From contig NZ_JAMQOJ010000009.1 of NCBI RefSeq assembly GCF_031626495.1, positions 62,001-126,000 of the forward strand: 64,000 nucleotides of DNA, in the 5' to 3' direction. The notes under the pieces are model-generated. The model was not told the origin of the DNA, did not search any database, and saw only the letters and a list, made by a program, of their open reading frames with translations. Positions 8,856 through 20,503 of this stretch are shown here, in pieces. This stretch comes from Natrinema sp031626495. Lineage in GTDB: Archaea; Halobacteriota; Halobacteria; Halobacteriales; Natrialbaceae. Made by a program: the position numbers and the translations under genes. The stretch's first letter is position 1; every line of letters starts with the position of its first letter.

Positions 8856-9233
8856 ATGGAAGGCAAGAGGAGGATACGGACGAAGATAAGTGGCCAATGG
8901 TCAGAGAAGTTTCTTGCTGCCGTGGGAACGTGGGTTATGGCGGCTCCTTCCTTGCTTGGTTCTTCATTAGAGCTTCTTCGAATAGATGTCGTTATCGGCG
9001 CAGGCCTCGTTATTGTTGCAGGATTTAACTATGGGCGCCTGTTGGCCAAGGAGCCAACTCATGGAGGTGCTGTAGGATTGAGTCTCGTCCTTGGGCTCTC
9101 TCTTACCGTCTATCCGTTCTATTATGAAGTCTCGAGACAGATGTTCTGGAATGATATTATCAGTGGAATACTTATAGTATATATATCACTGCATAACATA
9201 CATAGTGTAATCCGTACCTCCGCCAGCACCTAG
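8856..9233 (+). CDS. SPW-repeat-like membrane protein
   Basis: A 125-residue protein with four hydrophobic segments in two repeats: GTWVMAAPSLLG...LRIDVVIGAGLV and GLSLTVYPFYY...FWNDIISGILI. These match the SPW pattern, though the second copy has lost the proline context. Its base composition is clearly AT-richer than its neighbours (many ATA codons), suggesting separate acquisition. A TATA-like element (tatataaa, about 8824-8831) sits ~25 bases before the ATG, so the transcript is probably leaderless. Confidence 0.65.
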   Translation: MEGKRRIRTKISGQWSEKFLAAVGTWVMAAPSLLGSSLELLRIDVVIGAGLVIVAGFNYGRLLAKEPTHGGAVGLSLVLGLSLTVYPFYYEVSRQMFWNDIISGILIVYISLHNIHSVIRTSAST

Positions 9234-9479
9234 AGCCCAGCTTTCGAACGTCCGCATAAGGGCTTGACGTAGTGGTTCACGGCTCGCCCGAAGTGAGGGC
9301 TTCCCGATTACAAGGTGGACGAAGAATTAAGACATCCGTGCGACGAGCCATCGAGTAGAGATGGCTAAGAGGGTCATCACTCGGATGAACTATCACAGCC
9401 TCGGTATGAAGGAGGGTCGTCGTTAAGATGACAGACTGGTCCTCGATTATTCCATTACCAGAGCAGGTAGCAGTTGCCC

Positions 9480-9677
9480 CTACGCGGAGGCTTCATACCC
9501 GGCTTCGTCAACGGCGCTAATGAGTTCAGTAGTATCCGCATTCCCTTCGACAGTCACTGATTCGGTCTCTCGGTCAGCACTTGCGCTCGTGACACCATCG
9601 ACGTCTTCGAGCGCTTCTTCGACGGTTTGCTCGCAGTGCCCGCAGGTCATACCCTCTACGGTGATTGTCTCGCTCAT
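9480..9677 (-). CDS. copZ: HMA-domain copper chaperone, CopZ-like
   Basis: A 65-residue protein that is a single heavy-metal-associated domain. The Cu(I)-binding motif GMTCGHCEQTV lies at residues ~9-19 and the closing AVDEAGYEAS at the end. Such chaperones carry Cu(I) to the N-terminal HMA domains of CopA, and a CopA gene with two HMA domains lies 0.8 kb away. It is transcribed divergently from the Lrp-TRASH regulator (9806), so the 128-base gap could hold shared control sites. Confidence 0.88.
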   Translation of the reverse strand: MSETITVEGMTCGHCEQTVEEALEDVDGVTSASADRETESVTVEGNADTTELISAVDEAGYEASA

Positions 9678-9805
9678 ACACCTAGAGATACGGGACCCTG
9701 TTCTTTGTCGTTTTCTGCTTTGATTCCAAAGTCTACTATGTGTCCATCATTGCAGGGCTAAGTGAGGTCCATTGGATTCTTGGCAGTGGAGACCGACATT
9801 CGCAT

Positions 9806-10387
9806 ATGCGAGAACTGGACGAGACAGACCTGGAGATCCTCACGCTTCTAGGTGAGGATGCTCGACGCCCGTTTAGTGCAATCGCCGAGGAAGTCGGCCT
9901 CTCAGGCCCTGCGGTTTCTGACCGTGTCACCCGTCTTCAGGAAGCCGGTATCATCAATCGATTTACGGTCGACGTGGACCGGTCGCAGCTCCACGCCGGG
10001 ATACCGGTGTTCATCCAGGTGACCGGCGTGGACGATGTCGACGAACTCAGAGCTCGCATCGGTGACGCTGACGCGGTCGAACACCTCTTCGTCTCTGCCG
10101 ACGGTGCCATTTGGTTCTATGCTCGTGCACAGGTCCAGAACGTCCGTAGATGGCTCGATGGGCTTCTCGATGAAGACGTCGACTATTCGGTGACGCTAAT
10201 GGACGACGTCGAGTGGCGCCCATCGCTGGACGGAACCGAGTTCGCACTTACCTGTGCAGAGTGTAACAACACGGTCGATAGCGAGGGGCGATCGACTCGC
10301 CTTGATGGACAAGTGTATCACTTTTGTTGTCCATCGTGCCAGAGCCGCTTCGAGGAACGGTACAATCGCCTCGAAGAGGGCGCCTGA
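9806..10387 (+). CDS. Lrp/AsnC-family regulator with C-terminal TRASH metal-sensing domain
   Basis: A 193-residue protein. The N-terminal AsnC-type helix-turn-helix (LDETDLEILTLLGEDARRPF, then GLSGPAVSDRVTRLQEAGII) covers residues 1-55. A RAM-like domain follows to ~140. The last 50 residues are a TRASH domain with TCAECNN and HFCCPSCQSRFEER, a treble-clef binding Cu(I) or similar metals. Related archaeal regulators control copper ATPases. It lies directly upstream of copA. The ATG at 9806 is chosen over 9740 because homologues begin at the first helix. Confidence 0.88.
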   Translation: MRELDETDLEILTLLGEDARRPFSAIAEEVGLSGPAVSDRVTRLQEAGIINRFTVDVDRSQLHAGIPVFIQVTGVDDVDELRARIGDADAVEHLFVSADGAIWFYARAQVQNVRRWLDGLLDEDVDYSVTLMDDVEWRPSLDGTEFALTCAECNNTVDSEGRSTRLDGQVYHFCCPSCQSRFEERYNRLEEGA

Positions 10388-10474
10388 ACGCTTAGGATTC
10401 GAAAGAGCGGGCGCGGCAATTCTTTGGAATGCTCCCAGAAAGAGGGGTAAGTGATGATCCCCTATTCTACACTA

Positions 10475-13081
<2,607 letters not shown>

Positions 13082-13103
13082 TCACGCATCGGTCCATTCC
13101 ATC

Positions 13104-13328
13104 ATGTCCAACGTTTCCCGTCGTACGGTGCACGCGTACCTCGTCGAGAAGGCCGATACTGAGCCCACCTACCTTCGGGCTCGTGACATCGCCAGCGACC
13201 TCGACGGATCGCCGAAAGCCGTCGCACAGTATCTGAGCCAACTTCAGGACGACCTCACCGACGTCTCGCTCGAACAGTGGGGTCGCTCGAAGAGCACAAC
13301 GTGGCGAGTCGAGGTGAACGAGTCGTGA
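13104..13328 (+). CDS. Small winged-helix protein (haloarchaeal DUF7123-like)
   Basis: A 74-residue protein with a single winged-helix-like domain: TYLRARDIASDLDGSPKAVA, then YLSQLQDDL, and the C-terminal strand WGRSKSTTWRVEV. This pattern is a widespread short haloarchaeal family, possibly a DNA-binding regulator. It starts 22 bases after copA. Its stop overlaps the GTG start of the DUF63 gene (GTGA), so all three genes are likely co-transcribed. The role is unknown. Confidence 0.65.
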   Translation: MSNVSRRTVHAYLVEKADTEPTYLRARDIASDLDGSPKAVAQYLSQLQDDLTDVSLEQWGRSKSTTWRVEVNES

Positions 13329-14326
13329 GCACCGTCACGCAGCGCGTCGAAACCGTACTCCCCGACACGGGGACTCGCGAATGGTGGGCGCTGTATCTGC
13401 TTGCCCCGGTCGTCCTCGTCGGTGCAGCGCTCCTCGCATTCCCGACGCTCGTCTACGATCGGTTCGTCTGGCAGTATCTCTGGGGGCCGGTCGTCGCAGA
13501 CGCCGCTGGCCAGCCTGTCGCGCACGAGGGGATACGGGCCGTCCGGGGGTATACTGCCGTGAACACGGCGACCTATCTCGCTGCGGTCGTGTACAGCCTT
13601 CCCGGCCTCCGAGCGTATCTCGACCACCTCGATGTCACGTTCGACGCGCGACTCGCATACGGATTCGCACCGATAATCGTCGCCGGCGGGGCGATGCGTG
13701 CGCTCGAGGACATCGGACTGCTCGGTGACTACGCAGTTTGGTTCATCACCCCGTCGATCTATTTCGTCGTCACAGGCGTCACCGTCTTCGCGCTCGGCGC
13801 TGGCGCACTCGTGCGCGATAGGGGCATCGGGTCCATTCCGGCGACGGTCGGAGTCATCGGGACAGTCTGGGCAGTCGGCGCCGTCGGACGGGCGCTCTGG
13901 CACGGACTCTCGACGGCGGCCCCGCTCCGCCTGTGGGTTCCCGTCGCAACGACGGGGATCGCCCTCGGCGTGGCTGCTCTCTACTACTGGGGGACGAACT
14001 TCGTCGACGGCACACAGCTCCGACACCCACTCTTCCTGCTGGCCGTCTTCGGACAGACGTGGGACGCCGCACAGAACCTCATCGGCGTCACATTCCTCGG
14101 CTACTCGCCGAAGCTGGTCATCACGAACTTCGTGTATCAGGTGACTGGCTTCTCTGGGTCGACGTTCGTCCTGAAACTCCTCGTGACCGGCGGAATCGTC
14201 TGGTACCTTGCGGACGCGAAAGACGAGATGAATCATACCTGGTGGTGGCTCATGACGTTTTTCATCGGAGCGATTGGGCTTCCGATGGGTGTCCGTGGGA
14301 CGCTACGGATGATGCTCGGAGTCTAA
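13325..14326 (+). CDS. DUF63 family integral membrane protein
   Basis: A 333-residue protein with about eight membrane helices. Family landmarks are FAPIIVAGGAMRALEDIG near residue 120 and FLLAVFGQTWDAAQNLIG near 245, where the acidic and aromatic residues of DUF63 lie. The closing GLPMGVRGTLRMMLGV also fits. The GTG at 13325 overlaps the previous stop and is the only start placing the first helix close to the N-terminus. DUF63 proteins have no established biochemical role. The link to copA here is by operon position only. Confidence 0.75.
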   Translation: MSTVTQRVETVLPDTGTREWWALYLLAPVVLVGAALLAFPTLVYDRFVWQYLWGPVVADAAGQPVAHEGIRAVRGYTAVNTATYLAAVVYSLPGLRAYLDHLDVTFDARLAYGFAPIIVAGGAMRALEDIGLLGDYAVWFITPSIYFVVTGVTVFALGAGALVRDRGIGSIPATVGVIGTVWAVGAVGRALWHGLSTAAPLRLWVPVATTGIALGVAALYYWGTNFVDGTQLRHPLFLLAVFGQTWDAAQNLIGVTFLGYSPKLVITNFVYQVTGFSGSTFVLKLLVTGGIVWYLADAKDEMNHTWWWLMTFFIGAIGLPMGVRGTLRMMLGV

Positions 14327-14491
14327 TATCAGGATGATAGGAAAACGGATGATTTCAAACCAATACACCACAGTAGTCGCCTCCGCCTCAGAGCAGTACC
14401 CAGCCGTCGCTATGATCGCTGATAGTGTACCTCTGAGACAATGCAATAGCTGGTCCCTCGATCACCGGACGTTCCTACGACTGCCGATACG

Positions 14492-15706
14492 ATGAATCAG
14501 ACACCGACAGTTGCGGTACTGGGTGGCGCAATGGCCGGATTAGCGGCTGCAGAGGGGCTTCATAGCGCTGGATTTGATGTCGAGCTCTACGAACGTCAGA
14601 CGTACAACGAGAAACGCGTCAACTGTGGCGAAGCGATGACCGCCGCCTCTGCAATCCCCCTCGAGAAGACCGCAGAAAACGGGTTCATTAATCCGCTTCC
14701 AGAGATGGAAGTCGAGGTGTACGATGGCGTCCAGCCGGGTCGTCAGTGCACTGGACGCGGGAGGTTCACTGCATCGGACGCCTACATCACCGATCGTAAC
14801 GTCGTCGAACAATCGTGGGCAGACCGCCTCGCACAGAGAGGGGTAGACGTCAACGAGAATCAGTCGATCACACCGGCTGAGTTATTCGAGTTCGCAGACG
14901 GGTACGATGTTGTCGTCGACGCCACTGGCCAACCCTCGCTTACCAGCAAGGCACTCCGATCGACCGGCGAATACTCCGGATACCTCGTCGCACTCAACGC
15001 CGATGTCGTGGGGGACTTCAGCGACGTATACCCCAACAGCCGGATTATACTCGAAAACTACACCGGATACACGTGGGCGTTCACGAAAACACCGAATCGC
15101 GCCAACGTTGGAATCGGATGGGCTGTCAGTGACCGCCCGGACGACTACATGGCAGCGTTCAAACGCGCCTGTGAGCGCAATGGATGGCCCACGCCGACAC
15201 AGGAACGGACAAACGTCGCGATTATCCCGGAAGGCCCAAGTCTCGATCCCCAGCGAACCTATCACCCCGACCACTCTATTGTGCGTGTCGGTGATGCTGC
15301 CGGGATTGCAAACCGGCTTACGGGAAAAGGAATCTCACAGGCTATTCAATCGTCGTATCTCGCAGCGGAACTGGCGGCTGAGGATCGATTGGAAGCATAT
15401 CCGGAACAGCTGTATCGGGAAATGAAACCTGAATACCTGCTGGCAACGGTTATTCGATACTTCACCGAGACACGGCAGCCACAGATCCTCGGTAAAGCAA
15501 TTCAAGCCGGCTCTGGAATGGACATCGAAGCTGTCGATCGCTCGCCGCGGGACGTATTGATACAGCTCGCACGACATCCACGGTTATTCGTTCAAATCTT
15601 CGGGAAACGGAAGGTACTCCAGCGCGTCTATCAAGCAGCGACCGATCAGTGGGAGTATACTTCGATACCGAACGGTGAGAGTCCGATCTCCGATTCCTCT
15701 TTCTAG
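14492..15706 (+). CDS. Geranylgeranyl-reductase-family FAD oxidoreductase
   Basis: A 404-residue flavoprotein. The N-terminal Rossmann motif AVLGGAMAGLAAAEGLHSAG replaces the usual GGGPAG, and the family 'NCGEA' element follows at ~residue 47. Residues ~270-290 contain HSIVRVGDAAGIANRLTGKG, the conserved FAD-binding GDAAG of this family. Members saturate isoprenoid chains of archaeal lipids or quinones, or act on other polyprenyl groups. The enzyme stands alone, with 165 bases of non-coding DNA upstream, so the substrate cannot be inferred. Confidence 0.8.
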   Translation: MNQTPTVAVLGGAMAGLAAAEGLHSAGFDVELYERQTYNEKRVNCGEAMTAASAIPLEKTAENGFINPLPEMEVEVYDGVQPGRQCTGRGRFTASDAYITDRNVVEQSWADRLAQRGVDVNENQSITPAELFEFADGYDVVVDATGQPSLTSKALRSTGEYSGYLVALNADVVGDFSDVYPNSRIILENYTGYTWAFTKTPNRANVGIGWAVSDRPDDYMAAFKRACERNGWPTPTQERTNVAIIPEGPSLDPQRTYHPDHSIVRVGDAAGIANRLTGKGISQAIQSSYLAAELAAEDRLEAYPEQLYREMKPEYLLATVIRYFTETRQPQILGKAIQAGSGMDIEAVDRSPRDVLIQLARHPRLFVQIFGKRKVLQRVYQAATDQWEYTSIPNGESPISDSSF

Positions 15707-15796
15707 TATGATGAGAGTTGTATCGGTGATGCAGCTTCTCACCCATCGTCTTCGGTATCGACAGAGTACGACAGTGGGAGTTGCGTGAATCAGCAG

Positions 15797-16096
15797 TTAG
15801 GGTCGGAAGAGCGAGTAAAACCACGGTTCGGTATCTGGATGAAGGCCATCGCTTACCGCATGAACCGCCATAGCTACTGATACTGCAAAGACGGCGTGGA
15901 GTAGATGCGTCGGGACTGACTCGGTTAGCAATGCACCCACACCGATCACCGCAGAGATAGAGGCGCCGACGCCGACTCTAAAAAAGAAGGCACGCTGAAT
16001 TACCAGAACCGTGTCCTGATAGAGAAGCACGTAACAAAGAACTGCGAGACCACTAGTGATGAGTGTCGGGATCAGTAGGAGCAGCACCGAACTCAT
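15797..16096 (-). CDS. Small three-helix membrane protein, second of a pair
   Basis: A 99-residue protein with three predicted membrane segments (LLLIPTLITSGLAVLCYVLL; SAVIGVGALL; LLHAVFAVSVAMAVHAV) and a short C-terminal tail. Its start overlaps the stop of the upstream gene by four bases, so the pair is translationally coupled. Both match in size the small membrane proteins near winged-helix regulators elsewhere in the window. No known function. Confidence 0.6.
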   Translation of the reverse strand: MSSVLLLLIPTLITSGLAVLCYVLLYQDTVLVIQRAFFFRVGVGASISAVIGVGALLTESVPTHLLHAVFAVSVAMAVHAVSDGLHPDTEPWFYSLFRP

Positions 16097-16392
16097 TGCA
16101 AGTCACCGCCCGAGTACCCCAGCCGAGGGTGGATGTACCCCAACCCAGCGATCAGAGCCGTCACACCGAGTATAGCACCTGTTTCGACAGTTACGAGAAG
16201 ATCGTGCGGAACCGGTGTAAGTGTTCCAAGATGAGCGAGCCCGAACAGTAAACTTACGAGCGGAACTCCGAAAAGTAATCGACCGTACGTTCCCTCATAC
16301 TGGTGCCAGATTCCGAGCGTTTTCGCGGCTGTGTATCCGGTACTCACGACGATGATACCGGTCAGGAGGATGTTTGGAACAATTGGAACCAT
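16093..16392 (-). CDS. Small three-helix membrane protein, first of a pair
   Basis: A 99-residue protein with hydrophobic segments near residues 5-25, 37-58 and 65-88. A conserved-looking YEGTYGRLLFGVPLVS lies between helices one and two. It overlaps the downstream gene (15797-16096) by ATGA. The next upstream gene on this strand is a membrane methyltransferase ending at 16478, so a longer transcript is possible. The function is unknown. Confidence 0.6.
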   Translation of the reverse strand: MVPIVPNILLTGIIVVSTGYTAAKTLGIWHQYEGTYGRLLFGVPLVSLLFGLAHLGTLTPVPHDLLVTVETGAILGVTALIAGLGYIHPRLGYSGGDLQ

Positions 16393-16477
16393 GGAGAGTC
16401 TACGTCACCCAACAAGAAGTCCGTTATCCACGTGCAGAGACGCTCCCATCAGCCCGAACTTGTTTGAACAACTCTCA

Positions 16478-17176
16478 TTACGGACCGTCGGGGCCATCGT
16501 GGCTACGGGACTCGGCCACAACTTCTCGCCATTTACCCCAATCCGGGAGGAACATCGGGACATTCTGCTGATACAGTTGGTAGTCCTCGCCGAACTTGTC
16601 GACCATGTCGCGCTCTTCCTTCCGCGCAAGCCACGTGAAGACCACGACGACAAACGGGAACAAACCGACAGAGAACACTGTTGGCCAGTGAATAATTCCT
16701 TCGCCGAACAAGGCGATGAACAAACCGGTGTACTGCGGATGACGTACGTAGCCGTACAGCCCGTCCGTGACAAGTCGATCATTCTGCCGAGCCCGATAGA
16801 CCTGCCGCCATCCTTGAGCAAACAGTCCGATGCCGACGAGAGCCACGGCATAGCCGAGTAGCATCGAAACCAGCATCCCAGTCTCGCCGAAGCCGACGAG
16901 TGTCGACCAGAGATTCGTGCTGGCGGACTCGCGATCGAACCCGAAAAATCGAACTAACAGGTAGATCGTGAGCGGAAACCCGTACATCTCCGCGTACAAC
17001 GCAATGATGAACGCCTGTACTACCCCAGCGCCAACCCACTCTCGCCAGCTATCTGGAGCAAAATACCGATAGAAGAACCAGGAAACCACGACGATAACGA
17101 TTAGTGCGAGCCCCCAGGCTGCGGGGTTAGTAACGGAAAAATCGATTGTTGAAACCATCAAGACGTTCAGAGACAT
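16478..17176 (-). CDS. Membrane methyltransferase, PEMT/ICMT-like
   Basis: A 232-residue protein with about five membrane helices. The C-terminal catalytic signature is LVTDGLYGYVRHPQYTGLFI, followed by a C-terminal ARKEERDMVDKFGEDYQLYQ. This is typical of phospholipid or isoprenylcysteine methyltransferase-like enzymes that use S-adenosylmethionine at the membrane. The acceptor is unknown. I chose ATG 17176, ~30 bases after a TTATTTA element. It is followed by nothing close downstream and preceded by the DoxX gene on the same strand. A truncated copy lies at 23604-23873. Confidence 0.8.
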   Translation of the reverse strand: MSLNVLMVSTIDFSVTNPAAWGLALIVIVVVSWFFYRYFAPDSWREWVGAGVVQAFIIALYAEMYGFPLTIYLLVRFFGFDRESASTNLWSTLVGFGETGMLVSMLLGYAVALVGIGLFAQGWRQVYRARQNDRLVTDGLYGYVRHPQYTGLFIALFGEGIIHWPTVFSVGLFPFVVVVFTWLARKEERDMVDKFGEDYQLYQQNVPMFLPDWGKWREVVAESRSHDGPDGP

Positions 17177-17209
17177 TCTATGGGTCAATTCTCTACCAGA
17201 GTAAATAAC

Positions 17210-17764
17210 TCATCCGAGAATGTATCGGGTCCAGGGATACCGTTCCACGAGTGGTACACCATCAACCCTGTACTGTTCAATATACGCATCGAGACCGAGG
17301 ATACGTCCTGCGCCGAAAGCGGCGACAGAGAGGAAAACGAGCATGTACGCGAAGTCCCCGTTGATGTAGCCGTGTGCGATGTCCCAGTTCCCGAAGTAGA
17401 AGAGGAGCATCATGAACGCTCCCCAAAAGGCAGCCAGACGGGTGAACGCGCCGACAATTAGTCCGAGCCCAATGAGTACCTCACCCCACGGCACTGCAAC
17501 ATTCACGAAATCAACAAACCACGGCGTGTTCCCCATTATGACGAACAGATCGGCGAGTGGACTCCCGTTGCTTGGGACAGCTCCAGTCAGGTAACCACCA
17601 GCGCTAAATTCTCCGGAGAGGATCTTGTCAAGCCCGCTCTGGAAGAACGCGATCCCCATCATAAGCCGAAGGGCGAGGATGAACCAGACACTCAGTGTGT
17701 GAAGTTTCCCGCTCGCAGTGAAGCCGCCAACCGTACTTTTCAGTTCCACTTCCTGTGACGACAT
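17210..17764 (-). CDS. DoxX-family membrane protein, copy 1
   Basis: A 184-residue protein with four membrane helices. Landmarks are RLMMGIAFFQSGLDKILSGE in helix one, NVAVPWGEVLIGLGLIVGAF in helix three, and FYFGNWDIAHGYINGDFAYM before the last helix. DoxX/DoxD-like proteins are quinone-linked membrane subunits, some acting in thiosulfate oxidation, but most are uncharacterised. It ends 33 bases before the methyltransferase start, forming a two-gene unit duplicated at 23604-24494. A third, more divergent copy is at 53830-54390. Confidence 0.85.
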   Translation of the reverse strand: MSSQEVELKSTVGGFTASGKLHTLSVWFILALRLMMGIAFFQSGLDKILSGEFSAGGYLTGAVPSNGSPLADLFVIMGNTPWFVDFVNVAVPWGEVLIGLGLIVGAFTRLAAFWGAFMMLLFYFGNWDIAHGYINGDFAYMLVFLSVAAFGAGRILGLDAYIEQYRVDGVPLVERYPWTRYILG

Positions 17765-17939
17765 AGTAAAAGAGAACATGCGAGTAACTAATAAAAGTCG
17801 TCCCGGGGAAGCGGTGTCGGAGGTCAGGAGTATTTCCCTTGCATATTAGAGGGCTTAGCCGGTCGTTGATGCTAACCGACGAGGGAGATATGAGGACGGT
17901 CCCCACACTTTTCGACCTGGGTGCCGTACTGTAGAAGCG

Positions 17940-18434
17940 ATGTCATCCGAGCGCTCTGACGTTGACCTCCGAGTGGGACGAATTGCACGTAAAGACGCAG
18001 TAAGTATCTCCAGCGATGCAGCAGTAGGCAAAGCCGCTCAGATGATGGCCGATGAAAACGTAGGTGATGTCGTCGTTACTGAGGACAATGAGATCGTTGG
18101 AATAATTACTGACCGTGATCTCACGATACATCTTCTAACAGACGATCATGGGACGAACGTCCTTGGAGGAGAATTAGGAGCAGACCTCACTGTTAGCGAT
18201 GTGATGACAAAGGACCCTATGACGATAGAGTCGCAAGCACGCGTCCCGCGTCTACTCCACCATATGAACCAGGCGAACATACGACGAGTCCCGGTAGTAG
18301 ACGACGGGGAGCTTGCCGGGATTATTACGTTTGACGACTTGGTCGTTCACTTAGCGGGTGAAAGTACGCACGTAGCTGCGCAACTTGAGAGCCTCGCCGA
18401 TGTCGTTCACGCTGAATCACCGATGTCGAAGTGA
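17940..18434 (+). CDS. Two-CBS-domain protein, copy 1
   Basis: A 164-residue protein with two CBS domains: residues ~8-65 (ISSDAAVGKAAQMMADENVG, then VGIITDRDLTIHLL) and ~75-135 (VMTKDPMTIESQARVPRLLH, then AGIITFDDLVVHLA). Stand-alone CBS pairs bind adenine nucleotides and tune partner proteins. Here the partner is unknown. A near-identical copy lies at 42502-42996 and shares ~90 bases of upstream sequence. A third, divergent copy is at 62389-62889. It is followed by the GH15 gene. Confidence 0.85.
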   Translation: MSSERSDVDLRVGRIARKDAVSISSDAAVGKAAQMMADENVGDVVVTEDNEIVGIITDRDLTIHLLTDDHGTNVLGGELGADLTVSDVMTKDPMTIESQARVPRLLHHMNQANIRRVPVVDDGELAGIITFDDLVVHLAGESTHVAAQLESLADVVHAESPMSK

Positions 18435-18544
18435 ACTAGAGGCGCACACGGTCTCGGGCACGATAGCCTATCCCTCCGGGGCATCTGGCTTAATTAGCCC
18501 GGGGATCGTACTACCAGCTCTATACGTAGACGCAATCTGGGACT

Positions 18545-20416
18545 ATGGACTACACCCCACTCGAAGCATACGGCGCCATTGGTAACCTAGAGACGGTCGC
18601 GTTGGTTGGGAACAATGGGGCGATCGACTGGTGTTGTTTCCCACACGTCGAGTCACCGAGTGTATTCGCCCGACTTCTCGATAGCGAGCAGGGTGGTCAC
18701 TTCTCAGTCTCGCCCTCTGAATCGTTCGAATCCACGCAGGGGTACATCAAGGACACCAACGTTCTTCAGACCGAGTTTCGGACCGATTCCGGGCAGGTGA
18801 CAGTGACTGACTTCATGCCTGTCCCGGACGTCGACGGTGTACTGCCTTCAACTATCTTCCGACGGGTTACATGTGACAGCGGTCCGGTCGAACTAGACAT
18901 TGAGTTCAAACCCCAGTTTGACTATGCCCGCCTCCAGCCGACGATCGATACAATAGATCACGGGGTCGTTGCGACGGCCAATGTCGACCAACTCGTACTT
19001 TCGAGTTCAATTCCACTACCGTTATCATCGACATCTGCGAACGTCAATGCGACAATAGGTGTCGACGATCCGGAATGGTTCGTTCTCGGGTACGGAGTAG
19101 ACCAAAAGTGGCAACCGAAGAACCCACAGCAGGTTCTAGAGGAAGTCGTCCGCTACTGGAAGCAATGGACCCATCAAGCCGAAGATCAGTCGAGTACGCC
19201 CGTTCACAACGAGTGGCACGACCTTGTAATCCGGTCAACACTAACGCTGAAACTGCTCACACATAGAGACACTGGCGCCATCTGTGCTGCCCCAACAACC
19301 TCGCTTCCAGAAGAAATCGGCGGTGTCCGTAACTGGGACTACCGATACAATTGGATACGGGACGCAGTATTCGCTGTGCAAGCACTATCCGAGATGGGGC
19401 ATGCTGCAGAAGCAGAGAAGTACTTCCAGCTTTGTCTTGACCACTGTCGCAGACACGATCCCGCGACAATCCCACCAGTATATGGCTTACACGGAGGTAG
19501 CGTGCCACTGGAGGAGACTCTCGATCACTTGGATGGATACCGGCAATCTACACCCGTCCGTGTCGGAAACGCTGCTCGCCATCAGCATCAACTTGACGTG
19601 TACGGTGAACTAGTGCTCGGGTTCTACGAAACCATCGTCCAGAGTGACGAGATGGCGTCGACAGATTGGGAGTTCATTCGCAAGCTGTTGAACTACGTCT
19701 GCGACGGCTGGTCTGAACCTGACTTCGGTATCTGGGAAGTGCGAAGTGAGCCGCGCCACTTCGTCTACTCGAAAGTGATGTGCTGGGCGGCTCTCGACAG
19801 GGGTATCGACATCGTCGAGAAGACGGACGTAGCGGGTCCAGTCCAGCGGTGGCGAGCGCGTCGTGAGGACATAAGGGAGGCTGTTCTGGATCGGGGATAC
19901 GATCAGGACCTAGGTTGTTTCGTTCGTTCGTTTGAAGCTGACGATGCCCTTGATGCGACAAGTCTGCTGATCCCCGTTGTCGGATTTCTCCCTGCTACTG
20001 ATTCACGGGTACAGGGGACCATAGATGCAATTATCGATCGGCTGACGACTGACGACGGACTCGTCTACCGGTATGATGGTCCAGACGGGGTTCCCGGCGA
20101 TGAAGGCGCGTTCGTTCTGTGTTCATTCTGGCTCGTTGATGCGCTGGCCCTCTCCGGCCGCATTGAGGAGGCAACTCGTATCTACCGAAACGTCCTCGCG
20201 TATGCGGGCCCTCTAGGCCTGTTCGCTGAAGAAATCGATCCAGCCACTGGGGAGCAACGCGGAAATTTCCCGCAGGCGTTCAGTCACATCGGCCTTGTTA
20301 CTAGCGCACTCTCCATTGCGAGGGCGACGGAGTCTACTACTGCGACGCCGAAACCCCCAGGTCGTACTAGACCGAGTGATAAGCTTGAGTTAGATAGAGA
20401 ACCTAGCGATTCGTAA
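18545..20416 (+). CDS. Glycoside hydrolase family 15 enzyme (glucoamylase/trehalase-like)
   Basis: A 623-residue protein, full length for the archaeal GH15 group. The N-terminal beta-sandwich runs to ~residue 220. The (alpha/alpha)6 barrel starts at GGVRNWDYRYNWIRDAVF, the substrate-binding motif. The catalytic region includes EPDFGIWEVRSEPRHFVYSK and, near residue 560, FAEEIDPATGEQRGNFPQAF, which holds the second catalytic Glu. It cleaves terminal glucose from alpha-glucans or trehalose. There is no signal peptide, so it probably acts inside the cell on compatible solutes or storage glucan. Confidence 0.9.
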   Translation: MDYTPLEAYGAIGNLETVALVGNNGAIDWCCFPHVESPSVFARLLDSEQGGHFSVSPSESFESTQGYIKDTNVLQTEFRTDSGQVTVTDFMPVPDVDGVLPSTIFRRVTCDSGPVELDIEFKPQFDYARLQPTIDTIDHGVVATANVDQLVLSSSIPLPLSSTSANVNATIGVDDPEWFVLGYGVDQKWQPKNPQQVLEEVVRYWKQWTHQAEDQSSTPVHNEWHDLVIRSTLTLKLLTHRDTGAICAAPTTSLPEEIGGVRNWDYRYNWIRDAVFAVQALSEMGHAAEAEKYFQLCLDHCRRHDPATIPPVYGLHGGSVPLEETLDHLDGYRQSTPVRVGNAARHQHQLDVYGELVLGFYETIVQSDEMASTDWEFIRKLLNYVCDGWSEPDFGIWEVRSEPRHFVYSKVMCWAALDRGIDIVEKTDVAGPVQRWRARREDIREAVLDRGYDQDLGCFVRSFEADDALDATSLLIPVVGFLPATDSRVQGTIDAIIDRLTTDDGLVYRYDGPDGVPGDEGAFVLCSFWLVDALALSGRIEEATRIYRNVLAYAGPLGLFAEEIDPATGEQRGNFPQAFSHIGLVTSALSIARATESTTATPKPPGRTRPSDKLELDREPSDS

Positions 20417-20503
20417 TGGTAGCAAGAACGGGTTTGAAACAGAGGCGTGTATCGTGTTAGCGCCAGTCATTTTTTGGATACACCGGTTGAACTGGCTCGT
20501 GTG

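Noticed and set aside
9234..9479. Possible remnant end of an IS200/IS605-type element
   Set aside because: Only a short inverted piece (GAAGTGAGGGCTTC) is present; too little to support the call.
13244..14236. 330-codon minus-strand frame opposite DUF63
   Set aside because: No domain and extreme Arg/Asp content; shadow of the DUF63 gene.
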